This document shows positions 1 through 15,000 of a stretch of 64,000 bases of DNA, one piece after another; the stretch's first letter is position 1; each line of letters begins with the position of its first letter. The stretch comes from Aricia agestis (taxonomy: Eukaryota; Arthropoda; Insecta; Lepidoptera; Lycaenidae): contig NC_056428.1 of NCBI RefSeq assembly GCF_905147365.1, positions 17,638,001-17,702,000 of the forward strand. The letters run 5' to 3'. The notes below the pieces were generated by a model. It had not been told where the DNA came from. It worked only from the letters and a program-made list of their open reading frames with translations, and did no database searches. A program made the position numbers and the translations under genes.

Positions 1-58
1 CCGGACACGGTGGCTTATGGTGCTCAGGTGCTGCGACCGCCGCGGAGGATCATCTACG
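1..58 (+). CDS. Znrf: ZNRF exon (partial at window edge)
   Basis: Nineteen codons plus one base, ending LRPPRRIIY and then G before the donor GTAAAT at 59. The single base joins to GT at 13794 to make a Gly just before IKCPVC. In human ZNRF2 a PPRR motif stands at the same place before the zinc finger, which supports the exon. Its 5' side is cut by the window. Confidence 0.8.
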
Positions 59-3000
59 GTAAATACTCTATGGTCTCCCTTAGTTTCTAAAGCACTACTT
101 AAACTTACTACAAGTGTAATGAAGCAGGTTTTTTTGTTTTTTTTTTTCATCAATGGCTAAGTACATAAGACATTTAGGTATTCAGAACTGCGTGTGTTTT
201 TCGCGTTTTCTGCCGCGCACTGTAAGCTCTGGAACGAACTGTCATCAGCAGTATTTCCGGCCATCAGCAGTATTTTCAGCAAAATGGCTTCAGCAGTTTG
301 GGCGTGAAGAGGTAACAGACAGACAGTCACATCACACAATTTTGCATTTATAATATTATCATTGAATAAATAGTATCCAGAATTGCATACCTAATTAAAT
401 CGTACAATTATATCTCTACAATCGAGGCATGCTCTCGATTTTTCTGTCCAAACAATTCGACCTCCAATATAGTAATCAAATACGTGATATTATTTTCCGT
501 ACTCAAATGTTAATTGCCTTTGTAATACGTAATATCTCAGTTATATCGTGTTGCTAAACTCGATGCGAGTCCAAAATCCAAATCTGTGTAATAATTTGAT
601 TGTAGACCTTTTTCGTGGACTAAGTTGAAGATGCATTCTAGTGTAAAAATATTATGTAAGTTATAAGTAACCGTTGTTTGCCGGTTGTAAGTAATCGGCT
701 AAGGTTTCTAAACCATAGTTGGTCGCTGTTAAGCATTAGTGTCCTAACCCACAATTTTTTTTGTTGTTAAATTTTGAATGCAGTCTTGTTTTAAATCATC
801 TACAGAACATAACTGCATTCATAACTCAATACGTAATTTTTGTGTGGGTTAGTACATGAATGCTTAACAGCGTCCAGTTAGTAGTTCCCCTTTGTACGAA
901 AATAAATAATTAATTTGTGGTCGACCATGTTCCTAACAGTTGTGGGAAATCCCAAATCATACCATGGTGATTCATCACAAATTATATTACCTATACTACT
1001 GGTTGACGGCCGCAACAATGTTGCATAGAAATTCGTTTATCGCACATGAACCGTACTAGCAGGGCCCGATCTTGGGGGGGGCAAACCGGGCAATTGCCCG
1101 GGGCGGCAAAAATGAGGGGCAGCAAATTGAGAGCGGCACGGTGTCGCGTCAGTGGCCTCCGTACGCGAGTCCAACTCGCACTTGGCCGGTTTTTGGGGCG
1201 GCAATTATTATTTTGCCAGGAGCGGCGAAATAGCTTGATCGGGCGCTGCGTACTAGTCAAGGTACTGTAGTCAACTAAGTTTTGTTGGTTACAGAACCCT
1301 AAAACGGAACTCTAACCAGCTGATTTTTTGTATCTTGGTAGGTTAAAAGTTATATAATTTAAGAGTAACATTGTCTTACAAGTAGAATAATCCATATTTT
1401 AGGACCATCAAATCAAAGTATGAAATCCTTTCTACCTCTGTCAACTACCACTTTCAAGATTTTTCGCAGATAAAAATGTTGTTTGTCTTATCAAAATGAA
1501 ACTACTTACCAAAAATTAGCTTGATAGTAATAAAAAAAATGTTCTAGGGCTCCCTGACTATACATTATTTTCGGTTGAAAAGTAAGTAATCTAATAAAGT
1601 ATTCTAAATCCTTTCCTGGGACTCAAACGTCGTCGTCGTCGTCTCAACCATTAGTAGTTTCTACTTTCTATAGAATAACAAAAAGTAATTGGAAACACTG
1701 GGGCTCTACTATACGATAACTTATAATATAACTTTAAGAGCCCATATGACCCTAACTTGACTACATACTTTAACCTAGATCTCAAAATCTGTAAGGTCTA
1801 GAAAACTGATTTTTTTTACACAAGTAACTTCAGTTCATAAAGATTAAATGCTCAAGACGAAAACACGATTACTCAAAAAATGCTCGATAGTTTCTTTTTT
1901 ACAAAAAACCTTGTTTTAGACACATTTTTGCTTGGATCTTCGAAGTTTGCTGTCTTTTCTTTAATATTTTTTAATATCTAAAAAGGTATTGATAAAACCT
2001 AAATTTGCTCAAAACACTTTTTTCATAATCATTATAGTTCGTCTTTTATTCAAGTAAAACTAACTCGGCGATGATTCCGCGCCGTCCTTTTTCACCTGGC
2101 ATATGAAAGACGGGCGTGAGTGTGAAGAGAGAAGGACGATGTTTGATTTTTAGAGTCAGGTGAGCTCTTAATATTTTTTTGGTGCATATTAGTACCTTCT
2201 CTGTATCACAAGCACTATGTAGTCATAACTCTACATGAGTACTAAAGCGAATTAGCTTTCGTTGAATTTGACGCACATGTAAAGTACACAGTAGACTTAT
2301 TGGGTCTGACGTCAAACTAGTAGCTGTAGTAGAATGTGGCGTGGCACCTTATAGGGGGAAGCCTTCGACTAATGAGGCATTCAGCCGCCATCAGCACACG
2401 TAAACAAGTACTCTTTGTTACAAACATTGGTGTTCTTTATGTGCATCGGATCAAAGAAATTGGAGTACTTCGTCTATCTATAATTTTCCTTTAATTAGCA
2501 GAGAAAGAAAATAAGGGAATCAAAAATCTAAATCTTTTTTAGGGTTCCGTACCTCAAAAGGAAAAAACGGAACCCTTATAGGATCACTTTGTTGTCCGTC
2601 TGTCCGTCCGTCCGTCTGTCAAGACCCTTTTTCTCAGGAACGCGTGGAGGTATGAAGCTGAAATTTATATCAATTACTCAGGTCTACTGTCCCTTGAAGC
2701 TGTGAAAAAATCAAACTTCTAAGCCAACGCAATCAAAAGATACAGCCGTTTATGCCGCAAATTTTCGACACTTGCAAGGGAATCAAAACCTACAGGGTGC
2801 TTCCCGTGAACTCAGAATCTTGAAATTTGGTACGAAGCAACGTCTTATAGCATAGATAAAGGAAAAATTACGAAAACCATAAATTTTTAGTTACATCACA
2901 TAATATATATTTTTTTAATAATTTTAAACTTACTACCCATTTCCTCATAAACGCGTAGAGGTATTAAATTGAAATTCATACCAAATACTCAGGTCTATAA

Positions 3001-6000
3001 TACCTTTAAGCTGTCGGAACCCTCGGTGCGCGAGTCCGACTCGCACTTGGCCGGTTTTTTATTTTTATTTCTGAATAAATTTAAAATAAATGTTTTCAGA
3101 ATGTCCTACATGATGCCTACCACCGGTTCGGGAACTAACCCGGCGAGAAGAACCGGCGTAAGAAACTCGAACGGGGCCCACTTTTTTACCAAAAGAGTGA
3201 GAAAAAAAAATCTTTTAAAATAAAGTTTACAATTTTGTAACTAAATATTATATACAATATCCACATACATAATTGTAAGTCCTATAATAATGAAGAAGTA
3301 GCCGTGCAAGAAGCCATCCTACTCCCAAGGTGTGCCATCGTTTATGAAATCATTGACCTTAGGCTTTGGCACACAAACGTTCTTTATCTAATTTTTTAAA
3401 TTTATTAATGGAAACGTTTTCTGGGATTTTGTTGTAAGGGCGTATACATTGACCTTTAAAAGATTTACTGACTTTACTAAGTCTGATCACCGAAATATCT
3501 AGCTTGTGCTTATTTCTAGTATTCCTAGAGTGAATGTCACTTTTAACTTTAAATTTACTTATATTTTTTCTAACATATATTACATTATCCAAAATGTATA
3601 AAGAAGCAACAGTTAGAATACTAATTTCTTTAAATTTATCTCTCAGAGATTCTAAAGCAGACATTTTATAAATAGAACGTATGGCTCGCTTCTGCAGCAC
3701 AAATCTTATATGTGCGATCAAATATTATGAATTTAAGAGGGCTACTTACTCAGTAGTGACTCAAAAAAAATCAAACATCGTCCTTCTCTCTTCACACTCA
3801 CGCCCGCCTTTCATATGCCAGGTGAAGGAGGTTAGTTTTACTTGAATAAAAGACGAACTATAATGAGTATGAAAAAAGTGTTTTGAGCAAATTTAGGTTT
3901 TATCAATGCCTTTTTAGATATTAAAAAATATTAAAGAAAAGACAGCAAACTTCGAAGATCCAAGCAAAAATGTGTCTAAAACAAGGTTTTTTGTAAAAAA
4001 GAAACTATCGAGCATTTTTTCAGTAATCGTGTTTTCGTCTAGACCTTACAGATTTTGTGATCTAGGTTTAAGTATGTAGTCAAGTTATGGCCAGGTGCAT
4101 TCTTAATAATACAAACCAATATAATTATTGTAGTCGGTTACCATAAAACCATGAATATCGTATGACGTTAAGTTGTAATTAAGCAACATAGTAGCGTTGT
4201 TATTATATGACAATATAAATAAGGAAGTTAAATTTATTGTCATAATAATTGTAATACTTGTCTGGTGTTTTACTGGCGTTTCTGAGAAACGTCTGAACTC
4301 TTAACTCAGCTGGTAGAGTTCCAAGGTCTGCGAGTCTATCTGAGCAAAAGTTAATCCTATTAAACCTCCATATTATCTCTCTCTTTCTTCGTAATTTAGA
4401 AAGAGATAGTAACAATAATCCAGATTGGGGCAGAAGGAGCTTGTTAGCATAGAATTTTTTGATCTCATATTTAGTTTAGTTTCATTCTTATCAGATAACG
4501 CTTTGTGGGATAAGCGGGAACATTCAGTAACCGCGTTGTCATAAAGTTATCTAAATTGAAAATTATTTCAGCTCCTACAATAATTTAACATTCGATAACG
4601 TTATGATAACGCAGCCACCTAATTATTCTGCTTACCCCTGAGTAGACTACAAGCTAAGGAAGGTTATTTCGTTACTCATGTCGGTTCATTTCATATGTTA
4701 ATTTTTTCCATGGGCTTGTAGTGTACTAGTTAGTGTGAGGACTGACGACCTGTCAGACACAATATAGGGCTGGTGAATGGCCGTCACAGAGTACTTTATT
4801 ATATATACCTCTGGGAAAGGGCCGTTTAGAACCTAATTACCCGGCCCAGTGGCTCGGAATACTGTTATGGTCCGGGCGAGGCCTGGAGGGAGATGCGACC
4901 ACTTGTTGCCGACTCAACAGATGCTATAATGAAAGCCGTGAGTCTAGGAAATTTCTACTGATACGTTAATGGATAAATGTAATCCTTTTTCTTGAAACTT
5001 TCTTGTTCGTTTCACAAGGAAAAGTCAGATCTTTTATTTAACGCATATTGTACTAAAATCGATCGATTAAATATGCTCATATCTTTTAGGACGGCCAATC
5101 ACAATTTGTGACAGATTGTTTCGATCCATCGCAAAAAATAAAGTTCTCAGTTTTTTCACAGATTTCATAGTAAACATGTTTTTGTATTGGAAAATTAATG
5201 ACGTGTGGGTATTTCTCATAAAAACATATTAGTCAAAAGTCCCTCTTATTCCTATTTACAAGGGATTCATACACGTCCGTATTTTCAGTTCTTTACGTCA
5301 CACCTAGAATATTTTCCAATGAATCGAAAGGATCGATTGCAACTGAGTAGCAGCCCTTATTTGAGCGGTAAAGTCAGTAGCGGCATTAAGTGGGGGCGAC
5401 GCTGGGCGACTTAAGGCAAACAAAAGGGGCGCCACTTTTTTCAGCACTACCAGTACCCTGGGCGCCGAAGAAGTCTCGCCCAGGGCGCTAGTAGTGCTAA
5501 AACCGACACTCATGAGTAAAGTTACAATCGCTTACACGTTCGGGTCAAAGTTAACTCATGTTAAGTATTTCATTTGACTTGGCAAAGTTTGCCCCACATG
5601 TTAACTCTCCTGTGATTGCTGGTATTCAAAGTTGGATCGAGATCAAATAGGCTAAGAGAAACATACATGTAAAGTAAGGTTACATAAACTGTTTGTTGCT
5701 TGAGTTATAACTTTGATTTGACAATACTATGCTTTGATACAAGGGATGGAATAAGTTATGTTATATAATAATTAATAATTATATTATATAATTTCAAATA
5801 TTGACAATGCGGGCGAGCAAATAAGCTTTTTTACCCTTTTCGACTAAGAGCTGACGACCAAATCGGTCAGCGCCGCGGTACGTAACCCCTTCCCACCCGA
5901 TCGATTAAATTTTTTTTGGGTGCACAGGAAGTACAGAGCAACTGCTTTAAAAAAAAATTAAAGTCGCTGAGCCCACATTTTTTTCCCCACCCCACTACAT

Positions 6001-9000
6001 CCGCCCACGGCCTGCCAGCACGCAGATTGTTAGAAAATATTGTTCCGGGGGGAAGTAGCTAAAGTAGTTTTGATACAGCCACATGACCGATTTGGTCGCC
6101 AGCTCTCCGTCGATTTAGCTTAAGATTAAAACTTAAAACTACTTTCCTTATTAAAATAAAATTTAAAAATACCTCGACAAAAAGGTAAAGAGCAATGAAA
6201 AAAATTTTATTGTCTTAATTAAGTATTAATAATTCCTAAGTTTAAGTAATGCTTTGCATCGGAGGACACAAGACCTTTCAAAGTGGATAGTAACTAGTGA
6301 TGATGATGATTATTGAGGCCATTATAGATGTAACGTCACGTAGTTAGCGATTCTTCTGTGCGGAGTGTGTTGTTATATTTTATTACGTTATGGCCGAGAC
6401 ATGCCCGGGGAGACTAATGGCTGGGGAACATCCATTTTGTGAACGACTGCTTCAAAATTCGGCCATTGGCACGAATGGGCCGACTCGAACCAGACCTTCA
6501 GGGACGAGGTGAAGGTTGTGTTATGTTGATAGAGGGGACAGGGGAGCCACTCAAGGGAGGTAGAGATTTTAAACCAGGGACGCAGCTCGCAAAACCTGAG
6601 GAGTTATACGTGTAGCCTAGGTGTAGGAGTCTATAGGCAGCTGCTACCTACACTTAACATCATGGTTCATGATATTATTTTAATTACTTTCATATTTAAT
6701 TTATAAAAAAATTATATATAAAACGATAAATTGTATTTTTTAATACAATTCATCATTTTCTTAAAACAATGTATTACAATATGAAAACCTTTTTAGGGTT
6801 CCGTACCCAAAGGGTAAAAACGGGACCCTATTACTGAGACTTCGATGTCAGTCTGTCCGTCTGTTTGTCCGTCTATCTGTCTGTCTCTAGGCTGTAACTC
6901 AAGAACGGTAATAGCTGCTAGAGAGTTGAAATTACAGATTATGTATATCTATTGCCGCTATAACAACAACTACTAAAAATAAAATAAAATAAATATTTAA
7001 AGGGAGCTCCCATACAACAAACACAATTTTTGGTCTAATTTTGCTCTATAATGGTACGGAACACTTCGTGCGCGATTCCGACTCGCACTTGGCCGATTAT
7101 TGTAATATGAGGTTATATATTATAAATGACGTAGATAACTAGCGGAAAGTAGGTACCTATGAGTAATGCAGATGAGTTATCAATAATAATCACCTCTGCA
7201 TGACTTGTGACGATCATACTCGCATGATTGTAGTCAGTTTTGAATCACCCTCACAGACCTACTAGGCTATAATGCGCGAAGAGTGGAAGAGTATAGACGG
7301 GTTTTAGTGGGTAGGGCTGCGGTCAATTCACCATCTTTACGGCCGCAGCGAGTCCTACATACCCGGAGGAGTTGTCTCCAAACCCTCCGGCATGCGCAAA
7401 AGCCATTCCCCGTCTCAAAAAAAAAAAAAAAAAATGCTATAATGCGAGGTTTGAAATATAATACAGACTAGATACAGACTGTCAAAAGCGAGCAAATTAC
7501 TAAATTAACCGAAATTAAATTAGTATAAGCCGTAAGCTGTCAAGAAACGACGTGTTTCGGATAAACAATATCATAATTAAATCAGCTTTGACTCCGCGGT
7601 TCCTCGCGTATGCCAGTTTGTCGCGTGGCTCCCGAAACGCCGTCAACAGGATTTACATAAATAACCAGCCTTTGTCAGCTTTCAATTTAAAATAATTACA
7701 CTAACGATGGAATAGATTAAATAACAAAAATATTAATTTAGTTAAGTACCGAAGAATTAGGGATTCTACGAAAAAGATTTCTAGTAGGGCTTTATTTATT
7801 ATCTATTGTTATTCATTAAACGAAATAATTTAATGGTATCTATCTTTGGCTTTCGACCAAGTTCTTCATTTCCTTCGGTATTCCAATGTACAGGTACACG
7901 GGTTCGGTCTGAGTGGTGGATTGAGTCGTGGACACTACTGATTCGCTTGTAGCCTGACTGTGGCCGTTGGCGGCCAAGCTGGGGCCAGACGGACCACCAG
8001 GCTTAAATGCTCTTAGGCGAGGGTAGTGTGCCCCAGCACCAAATATCCCTGGGCCTGGAGCGAATACGCCGAGTGGACACACACACGGATACGGTAACAT
8101 GGGCATAAAGATTGGACAACATTGATTCGAGTACGTCGGCTGTATGGATGATGTTGAAGGCTGAGTGTGTCTCGAGCGGGGGGAAGTGTATGTCATTCTA
8201 GTGGGAGGACGGGAAGAGTACGTTCTTGTAAAACGAGAAGCGTGAGTCTGCGTGACACAGGGTGGTGCAGGAGGGCACGTCGAGCGCTTCAGACCGTACA
8301 CTTTGATGTACCCGATCTCTTCTTCGTCGTCGCAGTAACGTGGCGGTGGGCAGTCTGAAAAGATTTTATTACTATCCAAACAATGTGTAGAAGTTAATTA
8401 AGAAGCGAAAATAGATAAAGATGAGGAAGTAAATCGACAGGCGTTAGGCATGACGTGTAGCTGGAATCTGGATTCATGAAGGTACCTCAAAAGTTGCTGT
8501 GAAAATGTTCAAACCTGGCTGGTGTCGGCGGGGTTCGTTCCAGGTGGCGTCCTCTCTGTAGTGGTTGGGCTGGACGGGTGCCATTCGGCGAACTGCCATG
8601 TTGCGGCTACCGAAAGGCTTGCTTTGGCGAAATGGTGCCGCTGTCACCAGCCACTCTCGCCGGCGATCGCGACACTCTCGACAAAGCGCGCAGTAGACGG
8701 TGGCCAGCTCGCTAGCAGACCTGCCATCGCAGCGCGCACAAGCTGTCGCGCACGACACGTCGCCGTCAGCAGCCGCTACTGCAGCCAGCACCATGATGTA
8801 CAGCATCCTACGAAATGGAACAAACAGTTGAATGGATGAACCTAAAGATGGTGGTGACGCTGATAAACCATGGGAGATAATATGCTAACGTATAGTGGTT
8901 GAGGTGATTCATTATGCAACCCTAGTCCTTTGAGTATAGACTATAGTCTACAATGTTTCGTTATGAGAAAACGCGGATAAGAAATATTTTCAACTTCATT

Positions 9001-12000
9001 TTCTCTGGTTTTCTGATGGATTTTCACCTAGAGACTACAACGATATAAGTTATAAGGCAAATTATTGTAAATATAATTTGTAAAGTCTAACAAAGTAATC
9101 ACTAATCAATGAGTGTTATGGTGGAATAAATCTCGACCAGACTCCGTCCAAACAAACACATAGTTTAACGTAACGAATGTGTAACAAGATTTAACGATGT
9201 TTACGTTACTTTACATTCTTGTTTATAACCATCATTTCTCATTCATTTAGTTGTTTTTGCATGTCGTATTTGTATGAAAATTAATTTTGGTCTTTGTGTT
9301 TCTCTTTAAACAGATTTGTATTATTTTGATCCTGGTGGTATATTTACTTTTAATCATATCATGTGGACCAGATAGAGTCAATACGACATGATTTAATGAA
9401 TCAAATGGACAGAAATCAGATGTAGAGTATGAGTTTTATTTCATTTAATTATTTGCTATAGTTTTTGTTGATTATTCTCTATTTTTCTGTTTTTCTGCTA
9501 TTTTAGTTCAGGGATAATAAAAACATATATATTGATTTTCATTCAAATCAACCCCTCACCTATATATTCTATGTAGAGTTCTGTATTACAGCTACATTTC
9601 TCAACACCAGCGTTGCACCTCTTTACTTTTTTTCACTAAAGATTTATCGTTGAACGCAAACGATAACTTTAACTGTAATAACAAACGCTATAAAACTTGT
9701 GAACAGAATAAAATATACGGCAATCTAATATATTTCACTTTATGCCTTAATCTTTGCACTGGAATTTCGTTTATCGTTATAACTTATAAGATATATATTC
9801 GGTCTTCCCGAAATATTTTACAGACAGTGAAACGAAAAAAACTGTGTATAGCGTATTCATTGTGTAACTAATAATAATTTATTAGAATTGGAGTAGGTAA
9901 TGTATATGTCTGGCCAGTGGTTATAACATAGCCTTAGAAGCTCATTAAAGTCTCATATGTTTTCTTCTTTCTCTTCTTTTGATGCTCCTCTCCTTTTCTT
10001 TTGTGTGCATATTATTTTATTTCTATCTTATACAAGTCAGAAGCTCTTTATAGCGTTTCAAATTATTAAATTCTCTCATTTCAAAAGCGTAATTTCAGTA
10101 AAGTAATATTAAGAGTTTCCGCAAATCGTTTAGCGAGTGAGGCTGTATCAACAAATCTCTCGAAGCTCAAATTAGAGAACATTTCACAAATTTACATTAA
10201 TACTTGAGTGGCACTTCGGAGGTTGGATTGTTTGAGTGAAGATTTTATCGAACTGGCTTATGTTTTAAACGAAACGATCCTAAATGTTTGGGTAATATTA
10301 TTAAACTGCAAATTCGATGCTTCGAAACTTACATACTAACATAGCTATCTACGTATTTTTTTTCGGAATCAAAACTATCCTATGTCTTTTCCATTAAATA
10401 GTGTTATGAATTGCAATAACAACATAAATAGTGGAGAAAAACTTGTTTTTTAGTTTTCTAATCTGATGTCGTGAATAATTACATTTTTTTTCCGCTTACA
10501 TTGCAAACGCAGGCTGCACTACTACGCTACGAGATTTATCAAAATAATGTACCAAGTACAATTGTACACATTGAAAAGGTCTACAGAAAACTCCGCGATG
10601 GTATATTATATGTCTATCTCTTATGGATATCCCACAATATTATCATTTTTTGTCATTTACTTTTTACTACAAATAATGGCTAATTTTCGAAGCGTTTTTA
10701 AAAAAATACGGTATTAATCCTTATTGATTAATTATTCAATTAAATCCTTTTATAAATACATTGTTGATTTAATATAGACCTATATGAACCCTTTACGGCA
10801 TATTATAATTTAAATGAATATTTTCAAAGATACTTATTACAGATTTAAAAATTGCGGGACGTAGCTTTTGTGGCGGTACCGGCCATTAATGCGGGCCACG
10901 GGTAGTAATGAATATAAATCAAAACTACTGAATCGATTTTAATAATTTTTTCTGTCAGTGACATATGCTATATATTTTATACCCGTGCGAAGCCGGAGCG
11001 GGTCGCTAGTTTATTCATATTTTGAAGTTTGCAAGCAAAACTTTCCAGGGTTTCTAATTTTAAAATGTAAATTGAAAGCCCGAGGTATACATTTTAGGAT
11101 CGATATGTTTGTCCAAGTCTGTATGCAGCAATTTAGTTGATGGATGAAATGGCTCTGTCAACGTAGTAGGTATGTACAATTTTTAATAGAAGTATGGAGT
11201 TTATCGATGCCATCGGAATACCTACTACTATTAAAAGAACGGTTCAGCGAAATGCACACCTTGGCGTGTGTTACTTTAAGTTGGTTGTCATACTTGGGTC
11301 TATCATACTGCATACAGTAGTTTTCGTTGTGCTGCGTGTTTATGAAAGTAACTGGAGCCATATTTGACCAGTCCAATGAATAAGAGTTATCGTTCTATAC
11401 TGTACTAGATGCAGCCCACATCTCCGTATCGCCTAATTTCGTTTATTGCGGTCTCTCAAAGTATCTCCACACTAAGTTCCATCTAAATCGGTTCAGCAGT
11501 TTAAGCGTGACCCACTTCTTATTATTAGTATAGATTTTTATTTGATAGTCGAAGCTATGTAAGTAATTGATGGTATGTGAGCTGTCACCTGTCTATATGT
11601 ACTAGTAACTAGGGTCATTTGTCCGGTAGGTGGTATCGATTCGCGGCGGCCCTGACTGGCCGCTATCACTTGTGTTATCAGGTACCCGCTACTAATACCT
11701 GTTCTGTTGAGAGTCATGTTGATCTTAACGTAAATAGAGATACAATAATGGTCTTTATTGCTAACTATTAATTAATAGAGAAAATATCATAAGACATACT
11801 TACCAGTTACCTAAGTACAATAAGAATTTTGATGTTTATTTAAGTTTCGGCAAACCTAATAGCTTACTTACACTTGTATCTGTCTGTACTTTTACGAAAA
11901 AACTATAAACTATTAGGATTGCTGTCCCAACTCCAAACTTTTTACCATAAGGAATACTTAAATACTTACCTATATAATAAAATATGTCACACTTTATGTG

Positions 12001-15000
12001 AAGTATTAAACTTAGGAAGTACCTATGACCGAAGTATTTGAACTTGCCGAACACGCTTTGTGGATAACACCTTGTTAAGGTTCCGTAGTCAACAAGGAAC
12101 CCTTATAGTTTCGGTCTGTCTGTCCGCGGCTTTGCTCAGAGACTGTAGGACCTACAAAGCTGTAGTTCGGCATGAATGCAGATTTTAATGATGCCGATAA
12201 AATGGTATATATATATTTTTTTGTTATGGTACCATCCCTGCACATCAAGCGCATCAAAGCGTAAAATCGTCCCATTTTTTTCGCGTCTACCCGACCGTTT
12301 GGGGTGTCATTGGATAGGTTTTTTAAAAATATTACGAGTATTCATAGATCATTTTCCGATTTAGGGATCCATTTGTGAAATATGAAGTTTTAAAGTGGAA
12401 AAAATCGTTAGTCCAGTGACATACACACCATAAAGTATTATCACGTCTTAGTTTTGTTACATCCTGTATATTTTCGGGCGTCAATATATTATTATGTAAT
12501 ATGTAGTAACATCAGTGACACATATTATGTAATATGTATAAACTACAAAGGCTGTCCGTCTGTCCGTTGTTGTGTGCTTGGAACGCTTGTTCCAATATTC
12601 AGGAAACACTGAAAACGTTTTGTTGTCGTTGACACTTGACGTAATTCTCAAATTGGTTACACACATAGAGTATACATTATAGCAAGCTATAGAGTGCTTC
12701 TAACAAGGTATGAACTGTAAGCACGAGTGTGAACATATTTTCCTATAAGCGTCAAACGATGGCGCATGGAACATCACTAGACTTGCGTTATACGTTTGAC
12801 AAGTATCTATAGAACTTCTGCTTACGATCGGCACAACGGGGAACGAGCGATGCGCGCGCTCTATAGCTTGCTAATGTATACTCTAAGGTTACACATTAAA
12901 TATTTCTTTCTATTCAAGCTAGTTATTTTTAGTTTACTGTTTTAATTAGTTACAGTATATGTACGAAAGCAATCTTTATGGTTTTCGACGATCCTCGTTT
13001 ATTTTTTTTTCGTACACAGTGTGTGATAAGTGATAACATTATTAGTACCTACCTACTAAGATTAGCAATATTTCTATTTTCATTTTGTAAGCTTCTATTA
13101 TTTCAGAATTTACTCTACATTTTATATAATTAGGTACAAGGTTAAAAAATATAAACTGAAATTATTGAACTAAAAATAAACGAAAAAATGTATTCTATGT
13201 TCTATCCCGCGGCTCGGAAGTCGAGGGGGTAGTTGAGGGAGGTTGAGGGGAGGGAGGAACTCGCGAAGAATAATAAAATTGTGTGGCTCAATATTTATGA
13301 AACTTCTATCTGAAACGGGCGCGTTCGTTATGGAATTGTGCGCTTTTTACTGTGATTTGTTTGGAGGGGGTGAAGTGGGGGGTGCTGTCCAGTATTATGT
13401 ACCTAGAGACTGGTTTTTTTTCTTTATTTTAAAAGAAATAAGAAGTGTTCTCTGTCTAATTCTATATTATTTATATATTGATATTATTATAATTTGTATA
13501 GTTAGGTTGTAATTACATTAAATTAATTGCGGAGTAATTTGTCTGACTTTTAGGCCCTTACCTTCGATTGCAAATGAAGATTCGATGTATGAAAATCAGT
13601 CCTCTGCTTAGCTCCATTGCCCCAACACTTTACATTGCCACTTTTGAAAATCGCCTCGGCCTTCGGCTAGTTCGCCAGGACGATTTGGCGAATGAAAATT
13701 GGCGGATGGGAATCGTGCATCAGCCTCAATGTCCCAGTACATTATAATATAAAAGTCCCTCCACATTTAACAGCTGTTGTCTCTTCGTTGCAGGTATAAA
13801 ATGTCCGGTGTGCAGCAAGTTCGTGCTGCCGGACGACATCGAGTGCCATCTCGTCATGTGCCTCACGAGACCGCGCCTCTCCTATAACGGTCAGTACAGT
13901 AATATCTCTCAATTTAATTAAATGGTACTCATAAAGATCAATCGTTTAAATGATGACCAGAAAATATAAAAACCCGATATTGTGGCCATGCTAGAGTTAA
14001 AGAAGTAGAGATAGTTCTTCATAATTTTAATTAGCATTACAGTATGCGGCCGCAAGGTTTGAAATAGTGTTTTTCAACCTGTGAATTGTGACCCCCCAGG
14101 GGGTTGCGACTTGCGACCCACAGCTTCCGTAGGGAGGTCGCCAGAGGTCGAGATAACTATTTCAATAAAAAAACTAAAGATTAAAAAATAATTAAATAGG
14201 TGAATTTTTAAGAAATCGAAAAGAAAACAAAATGATATATTCATAAACATACATGAACCAAAAAATAAAGCAAAGAGTGAGGTCGCGAAATATCTTGTCA
14301 TCCCATAGGAGGCCGCGTCATAAAAAAGTTCGAAAAGCACCGTTGGTTTAAATTATAATAATGATTGAATTACGTGCCTTTTGATTTCTTTATAAACTAA
14401 CATTTAAAATCAGGACAATAATGCGAGAAACGAGATAATCCATCATACTCGTAGCACACGGGCCACGGCCATTGATTAGCTAAGAAGTAATAACAGTGTG
14501 CGACCAGTGACCACAGCCTTCGCTATAATATCAGACATACGGCCGGACAGACAGACAGGATGACCGCTCACCGGATTACAGTGATTCTATGTTGTGCGTC
14601 CGCTATAACTTTGCGGTTACTACTATTCATTATTCTGATATAATAATGATTAACTTAATTACTTTCGTCTTCAATTTTCGTCATCTTCTTTTATTTATCT
14701 TTCGTTTTGGCGCATTCAATGATTGAATGCGTCAACGAACGCAACGCCAACTGTCATTTTTAATAACAAAGCGAATGTTTTGGATACGGCTAGAGGGCGG
14801 ATGCGTCGTGGGCATGCCTCACGTTCGCTTTTGACTGCGCTATAACGCATGCCCTTGACGAACAGAAAAAGGCACAGTGTGGACAAAGCTAATAAGTTCA
14901 ATGCCTCCCTGCTCTAGTAGATATTATGTGCTAGGCTCTCGACTCGGACGTTGTTAGTTGTAGGACTTGTAAGTTATTGGTTCGATTCCCGCGCTGTTAC

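Noticed and set aside
3062..3725. Active LINE
   Set aside because: Only the reverse transcriptase C-terminus and 3' UTR remain; catalytic and endonuclease parts are missing.
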